From: Rhizophagus sp. LPA8_4_AMF
Lineage: Eukaryota; Glomeromycota; Glomeromycetes; Glomerales; Glomeraceae
Direction: 5' to 3'
DNA: 39,211 nucleotides
Assembly (NCBI GenBank): GCA_021464525.1
Contig: JADRCO010000284.1
Span: 1 to 39,211, forward strand
Both the position numbers and the translations under genes were made by a program. A model generated the notes under the pieces. It did no database searches and was not told the DNA's origin. It saw only the letters and a program-made list of their open reading frames with translations. Numbering within the stretch: the first letter of the stretch is position 1; each line of letters starts with the position of its first letter. Of the stretch, positions 1-13,410 are shown in pieces.

Positions 1-354
1 AAATATAATTATTTTTGATAACCTTCAATTTGTAATATTATTAAATAAAGTTTAAAGTTTAATAAAGATTTCAGTATAAATGAAATAAAATTTTCTTAAT
101 GTTTTGAAAATTTTCGTAGATTTATTATTATAATTCTACACAGATTTTTAATAACTTGAAGATCTGCGCAGAAATTCTTAAACATTTTCTGTACTGCACA
201 GCGGCAGGGTCACAGATCTGTGCAGATTTTCACTCTAAAAAATTTGCTGATGAAAGATCACATCATGTTTGTCTGTTTGGTAATTATTAATGAAGAAAGG
301 TACTCTATTCAATATTATGCGTAAACTTTTCTTAATGGAATCATTATTAACATC

Positions 355-768
355 TTAATCTATATTATGAATTTTAAATTCCCTTGAAGAAATTCTTTTT
401 GTACCTAATTTAAAATAAGTTTTCAGTTTAAGACACATTTTTGATCCTACACGCTCAACAATTCGATTGAAATATTTTATAGCCATATTCATGATATTAA
501 AACTATTGAATTTGACAATAATGTAAGTTTTGTGATCTTTCTCCTTATCCCATTCCACATTGAACCATCCGCCATAATCCTGAATGTATAATCTAATGAA
601 GGAGATTTTTTCAATATCCGTATCTTTCTCAATGTATTGTTTGTTAATGTACACATCAAACGTTAATTGATCAGATTCAATAAAAGTATGTTGTAATCTG
701 CTTTGTATGGTTTTATTTGTAGGCATTATTAAAGATGATGTGAAATTGTACTTTTCCCACCTGGCCAT
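355..768 (-). CDS. Unidentified 137-aa ORF
   Basis: I do not recognise this protein. The ORF opens with an ATG at 768 and is continuous for 137 codons, in DNA where open frames of this length are rare. The product is Lys/Ile/Phe/Tyr-rich and looks like a small alpha/beta protein, with alternating hydrophobic stretches around residues 55-85 (the YGGWFNVEW segment) followed by an amphipathic helix near 90-105. There is no signal peptide, membrane segment or cysteine cluster. It starts 42 bp downstream of the end of the broken gene at 811-1890 on the same strand, so it could be that gene's last exon rather than a separate gene. The 354 bp beyond its stop hold nothing I can assign. Confidence 0.35.
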   Translation of the reverse strand: MARWEKYNFTSSLIMPTNKTIQSRLQHTFIESDQLTFDVYINKQYIEKDTDIEKISFIRLYIQDYGGWFNVEWDKEKDHKTYIIVKFNSFNIMNMAIKYFNRIVERVGSKMCLKLKTYFKLGTKRISSREFKIHNID

Positions 769-810
769 ATTTTGTTTACGTTTTAGATGATGATAATTTG
801 AAATATCTAA

Positions 811-1890
811 TTATTCTAAGAGCTTATTTGCTTCTGTCAAAATGCCAGTAATGAGTGTATTAATCGGAGATAATATTAATTCTTCAATTACTAATGTGAA
901 ATCACGATGATGGTTGTGGGTAATAAAGTTATTGTTATTACTGAGCTTTTGAGAAAATGGCTGTTGTGTGAAATTTTGATCTATGATGTTAAAAGATAAG
1001 CCTAATAGATCATTGAGAACATCACTTTGGAACTTTGGTATTGACTGTGCAACTACAGTCAACCCTCTATATAGCGAACCCTTGATATAGTGAATTTTAA
1101 GTACACTTATAATTAATTTACCCTCATTATAGCAAAGTAACTAATCAAATTGCTTAAAATCTTCACTATAGCCCTATAGCGAAGTTGAAGTCCAGAATCT
1201 AGGGTTTGTTATATAGAGGGTTGACTGTATGCTTATGTTAACTATTGTATCAGAATTAAATCATCTACTTTCATAGAGGTAGTAGCTATCAGTGAGTATT
1301 GTTGTGTTGATTGATGTGTGTTAGTATGATAGTCAACTTCCATTGGAGTCACATGATCTAACGCTTTATTACCAGGGCCGCTATGTTTTGAGTTATGTAT
1401 GTCATGTTGAAGCTTTTCTAAACGTGTATTAGTTGATATAATGTCTATGAGTTGTATGTTTGAATTAGATATATTTATATCCTGTGTTAAAGGTGTCGAT
1501 AGTTGTACCATATCATTGTGCGCAGATATTGATTCAATCATGTGATTATTAACGCATTTATTTGGTCTATCAATGTGTCCTTTATTATTATAATTTTGAT
1601 CTAATAAATGATATTCAGATTGAATAGTATAAACTAAATCATGTACTTGGGAATTAATTTCTTGGTTAATTTCTAACGTGACATTACTGTTTATTACGTC
1701 TGATTTGTATTTGTTGTTCAAATCTTTTATCATTCGTTTCAATGAACATGCCTTATGTGTACATTTATAAAACTCTTTGCCAATTTACAAAAGAAGAACG
1801 GTAATATTTTTATAGTCACCTAAAAATTTAGCCAGTTGAAGTTCTTCATCAGTAAAATATCCTTGAAGTTGTTATTCTATATTATTTTAT
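811..1890 (-). pseudogene. Broken unidentified gene split by a MITE
   Basis: Two minus-strand open segments (1742-1242 and 1062-811) flank the MITE at 1056-1227. Removing the MITE and one TA copy leaves the downstream frame open across the junction (ISIVAQSIPKF), so the insertion lies inside former coding sequence. The upstream segment is one reading frame off the downstream one: a stop follows LILIQ near 1242. Upstream of 1742 the same frame continues through GKEFYKCTHKACSLKR to a TAA near 1785, and beyond it through a Glu/Leu-rich stretch (YFTDEELQLAKFLGDY) to about 1870. The protein is rich in Asn, His, Ile and Gln and I cannot name it. The alternative is a live gene in which the stop and the shift lie in unrecognised introns, but the transposon in coding sequence argues for decay. 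Confidence 0.42.
1056..1227. mobile_element. 172-bp MITE, pogo/Tc1-mariner type
   Basis: The ends are near-perfect inverted repeats: the left end reads CAGTCAACCCTCTATATAGC and the right end is its reverse complement with one mismatch in about 26 bp (CGAACCC against the inverted TGTTTGGG-side base). A TA dinucleotide flanks each end (1054-1055 and 1228-1229), the target duplication expected of Tc1/mariner/pogo transposition. CAGT-type termini with a CTCTATATAGCGAAC core are typical of pogo/Tigger-like elements. The interior holds no transposase, so this is a non-autonomous copy that needs a transposase from elsewhere. Confidence 0.88.
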
Positions 1891-2258
1891 TCAACATCAC
1901 TTTATTGAAAAAATCCTAAAAGGAATTGAAAGTCTTTAAAAAATTTGTTTATCATAATAAAAATTAAAAATTAATAAAAATATTTGCAAGAAACTACAAA
2001 ATAAATAAGTTTGTAATAAAATAAAGGAAATTATTAAGTGAAGGAAAACATTTGTTTAATATTTTTGTTAGTAATATATGTTGAAGTTCGCCAGTAGAGG
2101 TGTGGTTATAAATGGTACCAGAAAGAGTTTTTCTATTCCAATTTTTAATAGTTTCCAATAAAAAGTAATTATACTTATAATATATTTAAAATCCTTTTAA
2201 AATATACTTAATTTTTATTTTATATTCCAATGTATATATATATTACTACCTAATAATT

Positions 2259-2318
2259 TAAAAAAACATTTTAGTATTTTTTTTTTTTTTTAGAAAAAAT
2301 ACTAAAACATTTTTTTTA
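2259..2318. repeat. Imperfect hairpin with T-tract loop
   Basis: Left arm AAAAAACATTTTAGTATTTT and right arm AAAATACTAAAACATTTTTT are inverted copies with two mismatches, separated by a run of T. It could be a MITE relic or a replication-slippage product. No target duplication is evident. Confidence 0.6.
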
Positions 2319-2852
2319 ATAACTTTTAAATTGGATTAATTACTTAATCTGATCTGTAATATTTAAGTTAAGTCATAATTAAATTAAGTTAATTATTTAA
2401 TCTGATTTAATCTGCTATTTGAAGTTTAATAATAATATACTATTCTTTTTTATTTAATATTTTTCAATTTTTTTTAAGCTAAACTTTTCATAAAAAAGTA
2501 ATTTATATATTTTAATCACTTTATTTATTATTACATTAATTTTACTTTAAACTATTACTTTGTTTCATAATAGAAAAATCATATGAATATTTTATAATTA
2601 ATAAGCTTAAATATAATTTAATTTAGAAATTATGTATTAATATGATAGAAATACAAATTCTCAAAATTCAAGAAAAAATATCTATATGAATTTTATATTA
2701 TTATACAGTCCTATATTTTGGCAAAAAAATATTTTAAATATTATATTGGATATTTTAAATAATCTTTATTGATTCATATAATTATTTTATATAGAATAGT
2801 AAAATGAAGATGAGTATTTTACTATAAATATATATTTTAGCTATAGAATAAA

Positions 2853-3017
2853 ATGTTTAAGATTTTAGGATTAATAAATGATGATAAATTCAAGATAAAG
2901 AATAAACTCTTTTTAAAAGCTGATGTTAATAAGTCTGAAGTAAATTATACTGAATATGAAACTGCATCTATAGACTGGGTAGATGGTCAACAATATAGTT
3001 ATACTACAATTTTATGA
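2853..3017 (+). CDS. Small 54-codon ORF, doubtful
   Basis: An ATG-initiated 54-aa ORF (starting MFKILGLINDDKFK, ending YSYTTIL) sits in DNA that is otherwise almost pure A/T and dense in stop codons. Its codon composition is less extreme than its surroundings, which is the only reason to list it. It has no recognisable domain or partner. It may be an exon remnant of a decayed gene; an AG that could serve as a splice acceptor lies a few bases upstream. Confidence 0.18.
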   Translation: MFKILGLINDDKFKIKNKLFLKADVNKSEVNYTEYETASIDWVDGQQYSYTTIL

Positions 3018-3637
3018 AATCTGACTAATGAAAACATATGCATTAGAAAATAATATTATATAATTTATTTTTATAAATAATATTAGAGTTGGTTTAAAAT
3101 AAAATTACAAATCATATGATATATATTTCTCTAATATTATAATTTAATTAAAAATATTATTGATTAGATTAATAGATATTATATGTTTACTAATTTTTAT
3201 ATACTAATATATTATAAACTAAATTCATTATATAGATATATTATTATATATAATTTGACCTTTCTAATTCTTTGGAAAATAAAAATAACAATTTCATTTT
3301 AATAGCAAAATGTACATATGTATTCAATAAATCTAGTAATTCTTTTGTACTGTTAATTAGTAAATTCTGTACAATTAATAATTCATTTCATTTTTCTGGT
3401 TTTTTCCATTTCAATTGTTTATAGATATTCTGAGAATTTTAAGCATTCTTTGTATGTTGCGACATTGATACTTATAACTAAAATTTTAATTGACTTTTTC
3501 CAAATCATATCACATTCATAGTATAATTGGTATAACATCTAAATTAATCTTTTGCGCAGTTGTGTCTAAAATACTGCGCCAATGAGACACGTGCTGATGA
3601 TCTCGATTTTTTAAATATATAACATGAACCGAAAAAA

Positions 3638-4252
3638 ATGTCTATTCGGGAAATGATAAGTTTAGCAATATTTTCAAAATCGATTCGTACAAAATTTATT
3701 CATAATTTAAGAGCAATGACGGAAGTAGGACCAATATCTCAAAGTATTCAACAAAAGGTGATTAATTTAAATTGAAACTGGCAGCGAATTTTTGTCTTAA
3801 TACTCAACTGATAAATTATTATTATGACAGTTAACAAAAGCATTTAATCCAACATCGCTAGACATTATTAACGAATCTCACTTGCATGCACATCATCAAG
3901 CGATGAAAGATGTTACGAGCAAGGAAACCCATTTTCGGTACTTATTAATTTTTTTGTTTTCAAAAGTTCGATTTTTTTATCTTTCAAATATTTAATTATC
4001 AAATTTAATATCATTAATAGCATTTCGATTGTTTCAGACCACTTTGAAGGAAAAGTAATTATGTCACTTATTATTATAATGTTTTTAAATTTTTTATGAG
4101 TAATACATCTTAAATATTTTTTCTTTGGTAACTAGAAATTAATACAACGTCACAGACTCATATATGAATTGCTTAATGAAGAAATGACTACGAGTGTACA
4201 TGCTTTATCAATAAAAGCAAAAACTTCGAAAGAAGTTTTTGAATCAAACTGA
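3638..4252 (+). CDS. BolA-family protein, probably mitochondrial (4 exons)
   Basis: BolA proteins pair with monothiol glutaredoxins in iron-sulfur cluster delivery and iron signalling. Exons 3638-3757, 3831-3937, 4021-4054 and 4136-4252 join in frame to a 125-aa protein, with GT...AG at all three introns. Residues 41-117 are a full BolA domain: FNPTSLDIINESHLHAHH (45-62), the conserved ETHFR (72-76), IVSDHFEGK (79-87), the signature RHRLIYELL (92-100) with invariant His93, and VHALSIKAKT (108-117). Exon 3 is only 34 bp; using the alternative AG 17 bp inside it destroys the frame, so the upstream acceptor is favoured. The first 27 residues contain Arg/Lys and no acidic run apart from Glu5, resembling a mitochondrial presequence. 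Met27 could give a shorter cytosolic form. This fits the BOLA1/Bol1/Uvi31 group rather than BOLA2. The organellar location is inference. Confidence 0.92.
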
Positions 4253-4624
4253 ATAATAGTAGATTTAATAAAAAATTTGAATGGTGTGTTTAGTTGCGAA
4301 TAATCCTATTTTTATTCAATTGTTTGCGTTTCATTTCTAACGATCTTTGCTCTATTGCAGGCTCGCAGTAACCAGAATGGCAACCAAATTACGAGATAAA
4401 GTACAACATTTCTGATTCTTAGGTTATGTAAATTATTTTTCTCCTAATACGGTCATGTTTGCTTTTAATTATAGATTATTCCCTTGGTACAGATTTATTG
4501 ATAAACTTATATCCAAATGGAACATTTCTATAATTGTACATAAAGTAATTAAGCTTAGATTAATTTGTATTTAAATAATTAAAGTTCATTCTATGAAAAA
4601 ATATAAATTATTTTACAACGTTTG
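4253..4624 (+). other. Intergenic stretch with possible short exons
   Basis: Between the BolA stop and the next ORF there is a plausible acceptor (TCTATTGCAG, about 4360), a short ATG frame at 4378 (MATKLRDK) followed by a GTACAA donor-like site, and a further acceptor-like TTTTAATTATAG near 4473. None of the possible joins gives a convincing protein, so this may be untranslated leader sequence of the gene at 4625. Confidence 0.25.
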
Positions 4625-5353
4625 ATGAAAACGTACACGAGACTAAAAGTCACTAAACATATGGTTCACACTTCACACAATCAATCACGTGTATCGCATG
4701 TAAAATTTATAAATAGAACAGGTTATATAGATCATCGCCACAACTCTCTTATTCTTCGTCAAAAGATTTATAAAATAATGGAAGGATTGCTATCTGATTT
4801 GGACAAACTTAATGTTAAAACCGAAGATGAATTATTTGTAGACCAATTTTCAAAATTATCCGCCGGTAATAGTAACATCAATAAACCGACAGAAAATCAT
4901 TCATTTCAACATGCTACTCATAAAATGTTTGGTAAAGATATTTTACCTTCAGCAACAACAACAACTTCAACAAAAAATATTGATATTTTATATTCAACAA
5001 AGAGTTTAAAAAGTTTTAACACGTCCGCGGTCGGCAACGAAATTAACGATAATAATGATAATGAAATCGGGTGGTTCCAAGTCCCGAAAGTAAATGAAGA
5101 AGACGAGGGTTGGGGAGATCTACCAGACGTGAACACTAGCGTGGATCCAAATCGTAGATTTGGAATGAACTCAATACTTAGCGACGAGAATCTTAATTTA
5201 ACAAGAGCTAACGTAAATCAAAATTATATCTTTGGATCAGAATACAAATCAAATAATAATAATTTACAGTTCGGTTTCAGGACGACGAATAGTGAAACGA
5301 ATCGAGGATTTCCAACAGTAGCAGAAAATAACTTTAGATCAATTAATAAATAG
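4625..5353 (+). CDS. Unidentified disordered protein, 242 aa
   Basis: The frame is open from an ATG at 4625 to a TAG at 5353. I do not recognise it. An internal ATG at 4778 (MEGLLSDLDKLNVKTEDEL) may be the real start, because everything before it is basic and poorly structured while the segment after it is a clear acidic amphipathic helix. The rest is Asn/Ser/Thr-rich and looks disordered, with one compact acidic-aromatic motif (IGWFQVPKVNEEDEGWGDL, about residues 148-166) that could be a short linear binding motif. There are no cysteines in pairs, no membrane segments and no signal peptide. It follows BolA on the same strand; nothing links the two functionally. The 3' end lies about 200 bp from the convergent epimerase gene. 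Confidence 0.6.
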   Translation: MKTYTRLKVTKHMVHTSHNQSRVSHVKFINRTGYIDHRHNSLILRQKIYKIMEGLLSDLDKLNVKTEDELFVDQFSKLSAGNSNINKPTENHSFQHATHKMFGKDILPSATTTTSTKNIDILYSTKSLKSFNTSAVGNEINDNNDNEIGWFQVPKVNEEDEGWGDLPDVNTSVDPNRRFGMNSILSDENLNLTRANVNQNYIFGSEYKSNNNNLQFGFRTTNSETNRGFPTVAENNFRSINK

Positions 5354-5560
5354 TGTATACGTTGAGTAGTTATAATTAATGTATAGTAAAATAATTGAAT
5401 ATTTTGTAGTTCCTGTATTATTTAGGTGTAGGTTTCATTGGTTTCATTGATAACCATATGTATATATATATATATTTTTCTTTTTTTTTTGTATAAATAA
5501 ATATTCAACGAAATTAAATTAAAACTTAAATACAAAATATCCCGATTTAAAAGTAATTCT

Positions 5561-6599
5561 TCATGATTTAGATTGTACAGATTCTACTTTTTCTCTGAAA
5601 GTTGAAATAACATCTTTAGGACTTTCAGCTTTAAAAACTGAAGTGCCAGCTACAATTACATTAGCACCTGCTTGTGCAGCTGTATCAATTGTATCAAGAC
5701 CAAGACCTCCATCTACTTCAATATCAAGTTTAGGAAATTTTTCTCTTAACGATTGTACCTAAGTAATTAATTATTTAAACATTTTAGCTTTATCATTTTA
5801 CCAAAACTCTATAAATCAAGTTATAATTACCTTTGGCATACAATCAGTCATAAATTTTTGTCCTCCAAAACCTGGCTCAACTGTCATAACTAAGCACATG
5901 TCGATTTTATCAACTAATGGAAAAACGGTCTCTATTGGAGTTTTTGGTTTAACAGCTACTCCAACTTTCATTCCCGCTTTCTTAATTTGTTCAATTAAAG
6001 CTTCAGGTTCGTTTGTTGCTTCTATATGAAAACAATACAATGAAGCTCCTGCCTTTGCAAAATCATCTACCCACTAAATTTACATATAAAAAGTGAACTA
6101 TAAATAAATTATACTTCGGTGAAATAAAATAAATTTAATATAAAATTTACATACTTTTTCTGGATTTGATACCATCAAATGGCAATCTAAAAGAAATTAT
6201 GATAAGAATTGAGAACGAATTTGAAGATTCGATATTTTGATTAGACATACCCAAGAATACATTTGTATGTTTTCGTAACGATTGAATCACCGGGGCACCA
6301 ATAGTTATATTAGGAACGAAATGTCTAGAGAGAGATATATATAGTATTAAAGAAAAATTAAAATTAAAGAAATAGCTAGTAGATAATAATTTTTCTACCC
6401 ATCCATAACGTCTGTAACAAGTCAAGTTAAAGGGAAAAATTAATTATAATCAATAATAAAGACAATTGACGAGAATTCGAATTTCGAGCGTACCCATATG
6501 CAACCAATCAGCACCATTTTTGACCATACGATGAGCTTCGACTGCGAGTGATGCAAAATCACTAGATAGCATAGAAGGAGCAATTTTTGCAATAGGCAT
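5561..6599 (-). CDS. rpe1: Ribulose-5-phosphate 3-epimerase (6 exons)
   Basis: This enzyme interconverts ribulose-5-phosphate and xylulose-5-phosphate in the cytosolic non-oxidative pentose phosphate pathway. Exons in transcript order are 6599-6494, 6411-6399, 6324-6251, 6186-6155, 6073-5831 and 5758-5561; all introns are GT...AG and the 666 bases give 221 residues, the usual family length. Expected TIM-barrel signatures are intact: [10 protein letters not shown] (6-15), HMDVMDGHFVPN (34-45), [13 protein letters not shown] (65-77), [10 protein letters not shown] (138-147) and [10 protein letters not shown] (170-179). His34, Asp36, His67 and Asp172 occupy the metal-binding and catalytic positions, so the enzyme should be active. 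Exon 2 is only 13 bp long but is required: it encodes most of DVMDG. The gene is divergent from the Tctex-1 gene at 6810. Confidence 0.96.
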
Positions 6600-6809
6600 C
6601 TTGAAATTAATTTTTTTTATTGAATTTAGAATTAACCCTATATAAATATATTTTTTTAAAAAAAATTGCATAATACAGACGCAATCAGACGATTAGCGTG
6701 CGAAATTACAATATGTTGTGTTACTTTGTGTAACTTAATTTTAAGTTAATATAATTTATATGATCTTTTCATAATTGGCAGTTTAGATTAAAAGTAAAAA
6801 GTGTACATA
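6600..6809. promoter_or_regulatory. Shared intergenic promoter region (divergent genes)
   Basis: The start codons of the epimerase (6599, minus) and the Tctex-1 gene (6810, plus) are 210 bp apart, so both core promoters and leaders must fit here. I see no clear TATA box in either direction and no long inverted repeat. Shared regulation is possible but is only inferred from spacing. Confidence 0.5.
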
Positions 6810-7594
6810 ATGAGTTACGAAATTCAAAGTACCTTACCAGAAAAAGTTCAATCTTCGGTGATGACTGAATATGAACGTCGTGGACCAGAAAAAGCGGTAA
6901 TGGGCGAACAGGAGCGTCGTGGCTCAGAACCTTCACTTAGACCTGCTTTTTTTCAAAAGTAATTTTTTTTGCATTTATCTATTTGATCGTAAGGGTCATG
7001 TTAACCAAACTTGTAACTCTAAACATATAACAAAAAAGGTTTCGTGCACCGTTAGTGAAAACAATAATTCAACAAGTTGTTTCTGAGAGATTAGATCAAG
7101 CTATATATGATAAGGATCAAGCGCCAGGTTGGGCTCATGAAATTGCTGAAGAAATTAAAAAGAAATTATTGGGTAAAATGGATCTTTGATTAGTTAATTT
7201 TTAAACATATGAAGAATTATGTTAATTAGCTTCTTTAAATATAGAAATGGAACTTAACAGATATAAATATATTGTTAATGTAACGATAATGGAGAATAAA
7301 GGGGCTGGTGCTCGGTAAGGATAACGAGAATATATTAGATTAATTGTTTATCTTTAGAGCAAAAAATAGAATTTATTTATTCTCGCAAAAAAATTATGTA
7401 GTATGCAAGTGAATTGTTTATGGGATTCCGATACTGATAATCTTGCACAAGAGACTTTTAAAAATGTAAACGTACGTATAATGAATATAAATTATTTCGT
7501 ATTTGTTACGGACTAAAAATTAATTATTATGTTTCGATTTTACTAGGGAACAATTATATGTGTAGTAATGGCATTTGGAGTATACTTTTATTAA
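6810..7594 (+). CDS. Tctex-1 family dynein light chain, DYNLT2B-like (5 exons)
   Basis: Tctex-1 light chains dimerise and bind dynein intermediate chains; DYNLT2B (TCTEX1D2) acts in dynein-2 in ciliated organisms. Exons 6810-6958, 7039-7172, 7245-7314, 7402-7465 and 7547-7594 give 154 aa with consistent phases. The Tctex-1 fold covers about residues 49-154: FRAPLVKTIIQQVVSERL, a helix ending in KKKLLEMELNRYKYIVNVTI, ENKGAGARMQVNCLWDSDTDN, and the C-terminal strand GTIICVVMAFGVYFY. The first 48 residues are variable and contain two YERRG/QERRG copies. For exon 4, the donor at 7466 keeps the family length; the stronger-looking GTACGT at 7472 would add Val-Asn. It converges with the helicase gene, with 202 bp between stop codons. 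A fungus without cilia would use this in cytoplasmic dynein or a moonlighting role (inference). Confidence 0.9.
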
Positions 7595-7796
7595 ATATTT
7601 TAATTTAATATAAATGCATAAGATAGAAAAATTGTTTCAATATCAAATATCATTATTATCAATAATATTTTTTAAAAATATCAATTTTTAGGAGAGTTTA
7701 TTTAATATAAATTGATTAGTAGAAATAGACTTTTTTTGGATTTATAATATCAAATTTCCAATAATCAAATTAATAATATTAAATAAACATATTCAC

Positions 7797-10904
<3,108 letters not shown>

Positions 10905-11459
10905 TTTTTGTTAAAGAAATGGCTGATCGACCAAAAACTTTTGGTTTATAAAAAATTTATGTTACACAAGCACAAGATTATCAAAAAATGATAGCGTGTT
11001 TGACTCGAATATATGTATACTAAATTGAAAAATTCTCGAATTTTTTTTATATTAAATATATATAACAAAATTCCAAAAATCGAGTATTTCTTTATTCATC
11101 AAAACAACATAACTTCCCGTACAAACTTCTCTCTCCATATATAAAAAAAACTACATACATAAAAAAAAATTTCCGAAATAACATAGTTAAATAACAAAAA
11201 AAAAACTAAAAAAAAAAAAAAAATATGCCCTTTTCAGTAACATTAACTGTCTTTTCCATCTTAAAAACTAATAAAACCACATAATAACAATAAAAAAAAA
11301 ATCTAAATTTGAGAATTACAAAAAAATACAATATTTGAGAACCAATAAAGAAAAATTAAACTACAAGAATCGTATATTGACCTTTATTCAACTGATTTCT
11401 TCATTCAAATTAATGATCATTCTTTTAAGGTTTGGGAAAATAAGTTTCAAAGAGCCCAT
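10905..11459. other. Intergenic, A-rich tracts
   Basis: This is the helicase promoter side and the 3' flank of the FAM72 gene. It contains several runs of 8-14 A and no supported coding sequence. The plus-strand frame at 11335-11568 is antisense to the last FAM72 exon and is not a gene. Confidence 0.5.
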
Positions 11460-12517
11460 TTATCGGCAACATTGTTCATATTCATCTTCGGTATTAACTA
11501 CCTCGGTGTCTTTTTCAGCTCGAGGTAAATGTGCCCATAAAAGAATTTTTTTTCCTGAAATAAAATAAACAAAAATTGGAATGTAAAATATTTCTTCCTT
11601 CCTTTATAAAAATCACCAAAAGAACATACCTTCAGGATCAAGTCTCTCTTCACTTGTAACAGCCTCAGTGTGAAACATCCAAAGATGGCCATTGTTACAA
11701 GACTCCATGCACTGTTGGCATGGTTGAGTGATATGATAACCAAGAACATTTCCACTAATTAAAATAAACATGTTATTATCGTCGTACCTTTTTTTTTATA
11801 AAAAGAATAAATTATTTAATACATTACCATGTGAGACATGCTACATCTCGAATTTTACATTGACAATTCTGTGTCATATAATCTTCACCGACTAATTGTA
11901 CTCTTTTTGAATTAAAAAATTTAATCAGTTACAATTAAATCAATATAATAACCATAAAAATACAATATGCATCACGCACACGTACGAAAATGGCGGTACA
12001 TCAGTTGAATAAAGTTCAATTCTTGTGTCAGCTAATAGCATTGCCTAAATAGATAAGAGGAAAATAAATATATTAGTTAAAAAATAGTAATACCTATTTT
12101 TCTTTGAATTATATTCTTTACCTGAACATACTATATGTAAATTTTGCCCACCCACTATTGTTCCGCCAGATTTTACATAGCTGCATTAAACTATACTCAT
12201 TGATGCATTGATCAATGCCTCCACTACCTTCCCTTTTTCACACCATGAGCACCCACCTTCATTCCTCTCGCACACACACTATCATCACAGTGTGCACAAT
12301 TTAATTTGCATACTGTCTTGCTACGAAAATGGTGATGCATGTTTTGAAGATCATCATCGTCTTGTATATTTGATGAAGAGGAAGAGGTTGATAAAGTCGT
12401 TGAAGGCACTGTTGAAGATATTGTTGAAGAATTATTTCCATTAATGTTGCTACCGTTACTATTAATGTTGTTACTACCACTATTACTATTTCCACCGCCT
12501 CCTGCAGCATGTATCAT
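11460..12517 (-). CDS. FAM72-family putative zinc protein (5 exons)
   Basis: FAM72 (Pfam YPEH2ZP) proteins are small Cys-rich, Yippee-related proteins; in vertebrates FAM72A binds the uracil glycosylase UNG2. Exons 12517-12257, 12044-11986, 11902-11828, 11754-11630 and 11554-11460 join to 204 aa. The family core starts near residue 70: CKLNCAHCDDSVCARGMK (70-87), AMLLADTRIELYSTDVPP (88-105), NCQCKIRDVACLTCGNVLGY (119-138), QPCQQC, SCNNGHLWMFH and ILLWAHLPRAE. The paired cysteines and conserved histidines of the proposed zinc sites are present. Residues 5-50 are a Gly/Asn/Ser/Thr low-complexity extension absent from the roughly 149-aa animal proteins. The chosen ATG is the first in a frame that stays open another 240 bp upstream through Ala/Pro/Thr/Ser codons with no ATG, so a further upstream exon or untranslated leader is possible; Met60 is an alternative start. 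Confidence 0.88.
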
Positions 12518-13410
12518 CCGACTAAACAATAAGTTCCTCTCTCTATGGTTTCTTTGTCGATGGTGCAGCCTTCGCACCCACCGCGTAGAAGGTGATGAAG
12601 TTGAAGAGGAGGAAGTAGTTGAAGTAGCAGTAGCGGTAGTAAAAGTAAAAATCGGTGCTGGAGCCAGGGCTGGAGACGGAGCTAATGGTGCCAGTTTGAA
12701 AAATTTATCTTTGTTAACAAAAAAGAAAAAGAAAAAGTTTTTATACTTTATTTTCCCTTAGAACCTCAAAAGAATTTCGTGGCTTTAACCGAAATTATTA
12801 AAAAAGTTTGAATTCCGATTTTCCGAAGATAAAAAAAAAAAATGCGGTTATTTTATGTTTATTGGGTGCCCAATTAATTCAGATATTCAGATCAGTCAAA
12901 TGATCAATAGCTAATCAAAATGAAATAATAATTGATGAAAAATCTTAACCAAATTCTTCTGTTCAATCAACTGCAACTTTTTCATAATAAAATTTTCAGG
13001 TGCCAATTTTTTTTTTTAACCTGATTAAGTATTGGGTGAAAATGTTTATCACAAGCACAAATATCTTTTTCGGAAAAGAGTTTTAACCTTTTAATAAACT
13101 TAATTTACTCCTTAAGACTCGCAATTATTTTCTTTCCTTCGATAAAATATTCGGTAACCAACTTACTGTGTTCTAATATCAATTGGCTCGATTATAATTA
13201 CTTAATAAGAAAAATTTTAATCCAACTGACTATATAAAGAACGTGTTCAACTCTTCAAGAAGTACTTTCCTTTTTTTTGCTAAACATTCACTTTATTTCA
13301 CTTTTCAATATAAAATATAACTTAAATTATATAAGTTGGCCGGGCCAAATAAGTTTATAAATATCCCACAAACGAAAAGCCTTACCGACGGTTAAAGTGT
13401 AAATAAATAT
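12518..13410. other. Divergent intergenic region with low-complexity leader
   Basis: From 12518 to about 12760 the minus-strand frame of FAM72 exon 1 remains open and encodes Ala/Pro and Thr/Ser runs (APSPALAPAP, TTATATSTTSSSS) without an ATG; this is probably leader or part of an unrecognised upstream exon. The plus-strand frame at 12444-12761 is its antisense shadow. From 12760 to 13410 no gene is visible; this half should hold the promoter of the gene at 13411. Confidence 0.5.
13231..13237 (+). promoter_or_regulatory. Candidate TATA box
   Basis: TATATAA (in the context CTATATAAAG) lies 174 bp upstream of the ATG at 13411, in otherwise less regular sequence. A start site about 30 bp downstream would give a 5' leader of roughly 140 bases. 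Only position and motif support it. Confidence 0.35.

Larger units (their letters stand above)
1891..3637. other. Very A+T-rich intergenic stretch
   Basis: About 1.7 kb of sequence that is visibly far above the window average in A+T, with stop codons in all frames. It contains a long imperfect hairpin (2259-2318), one 54-codon ORF (2853-3017), and two copies of a short direct repeat of the form ATTA-C/T-TTAATCTGAT near 2337 and 2391. The last 100 bp are the presumed promoter of the BolA gene and include a short inverted pair GTGTCT...AGACAC around the TGCGCC motif at about 3566-3593. No conserved gene is recognisable. Confidence 0.5.

Noticed and set aside
5816-6040. Minus-strand ORF as a separate small gene
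   Set aside because: It is exon 5 of the epimerase plus read-through into the following intron.
12444-12761. Plus-strand ORF with Leu/Pro and Glu/Val runs
   Set aside because: Antisense shadow of the low-complexity FAM72 exon 1 and its open leader; the apparent hydrophobic start reflects repeated triplets.
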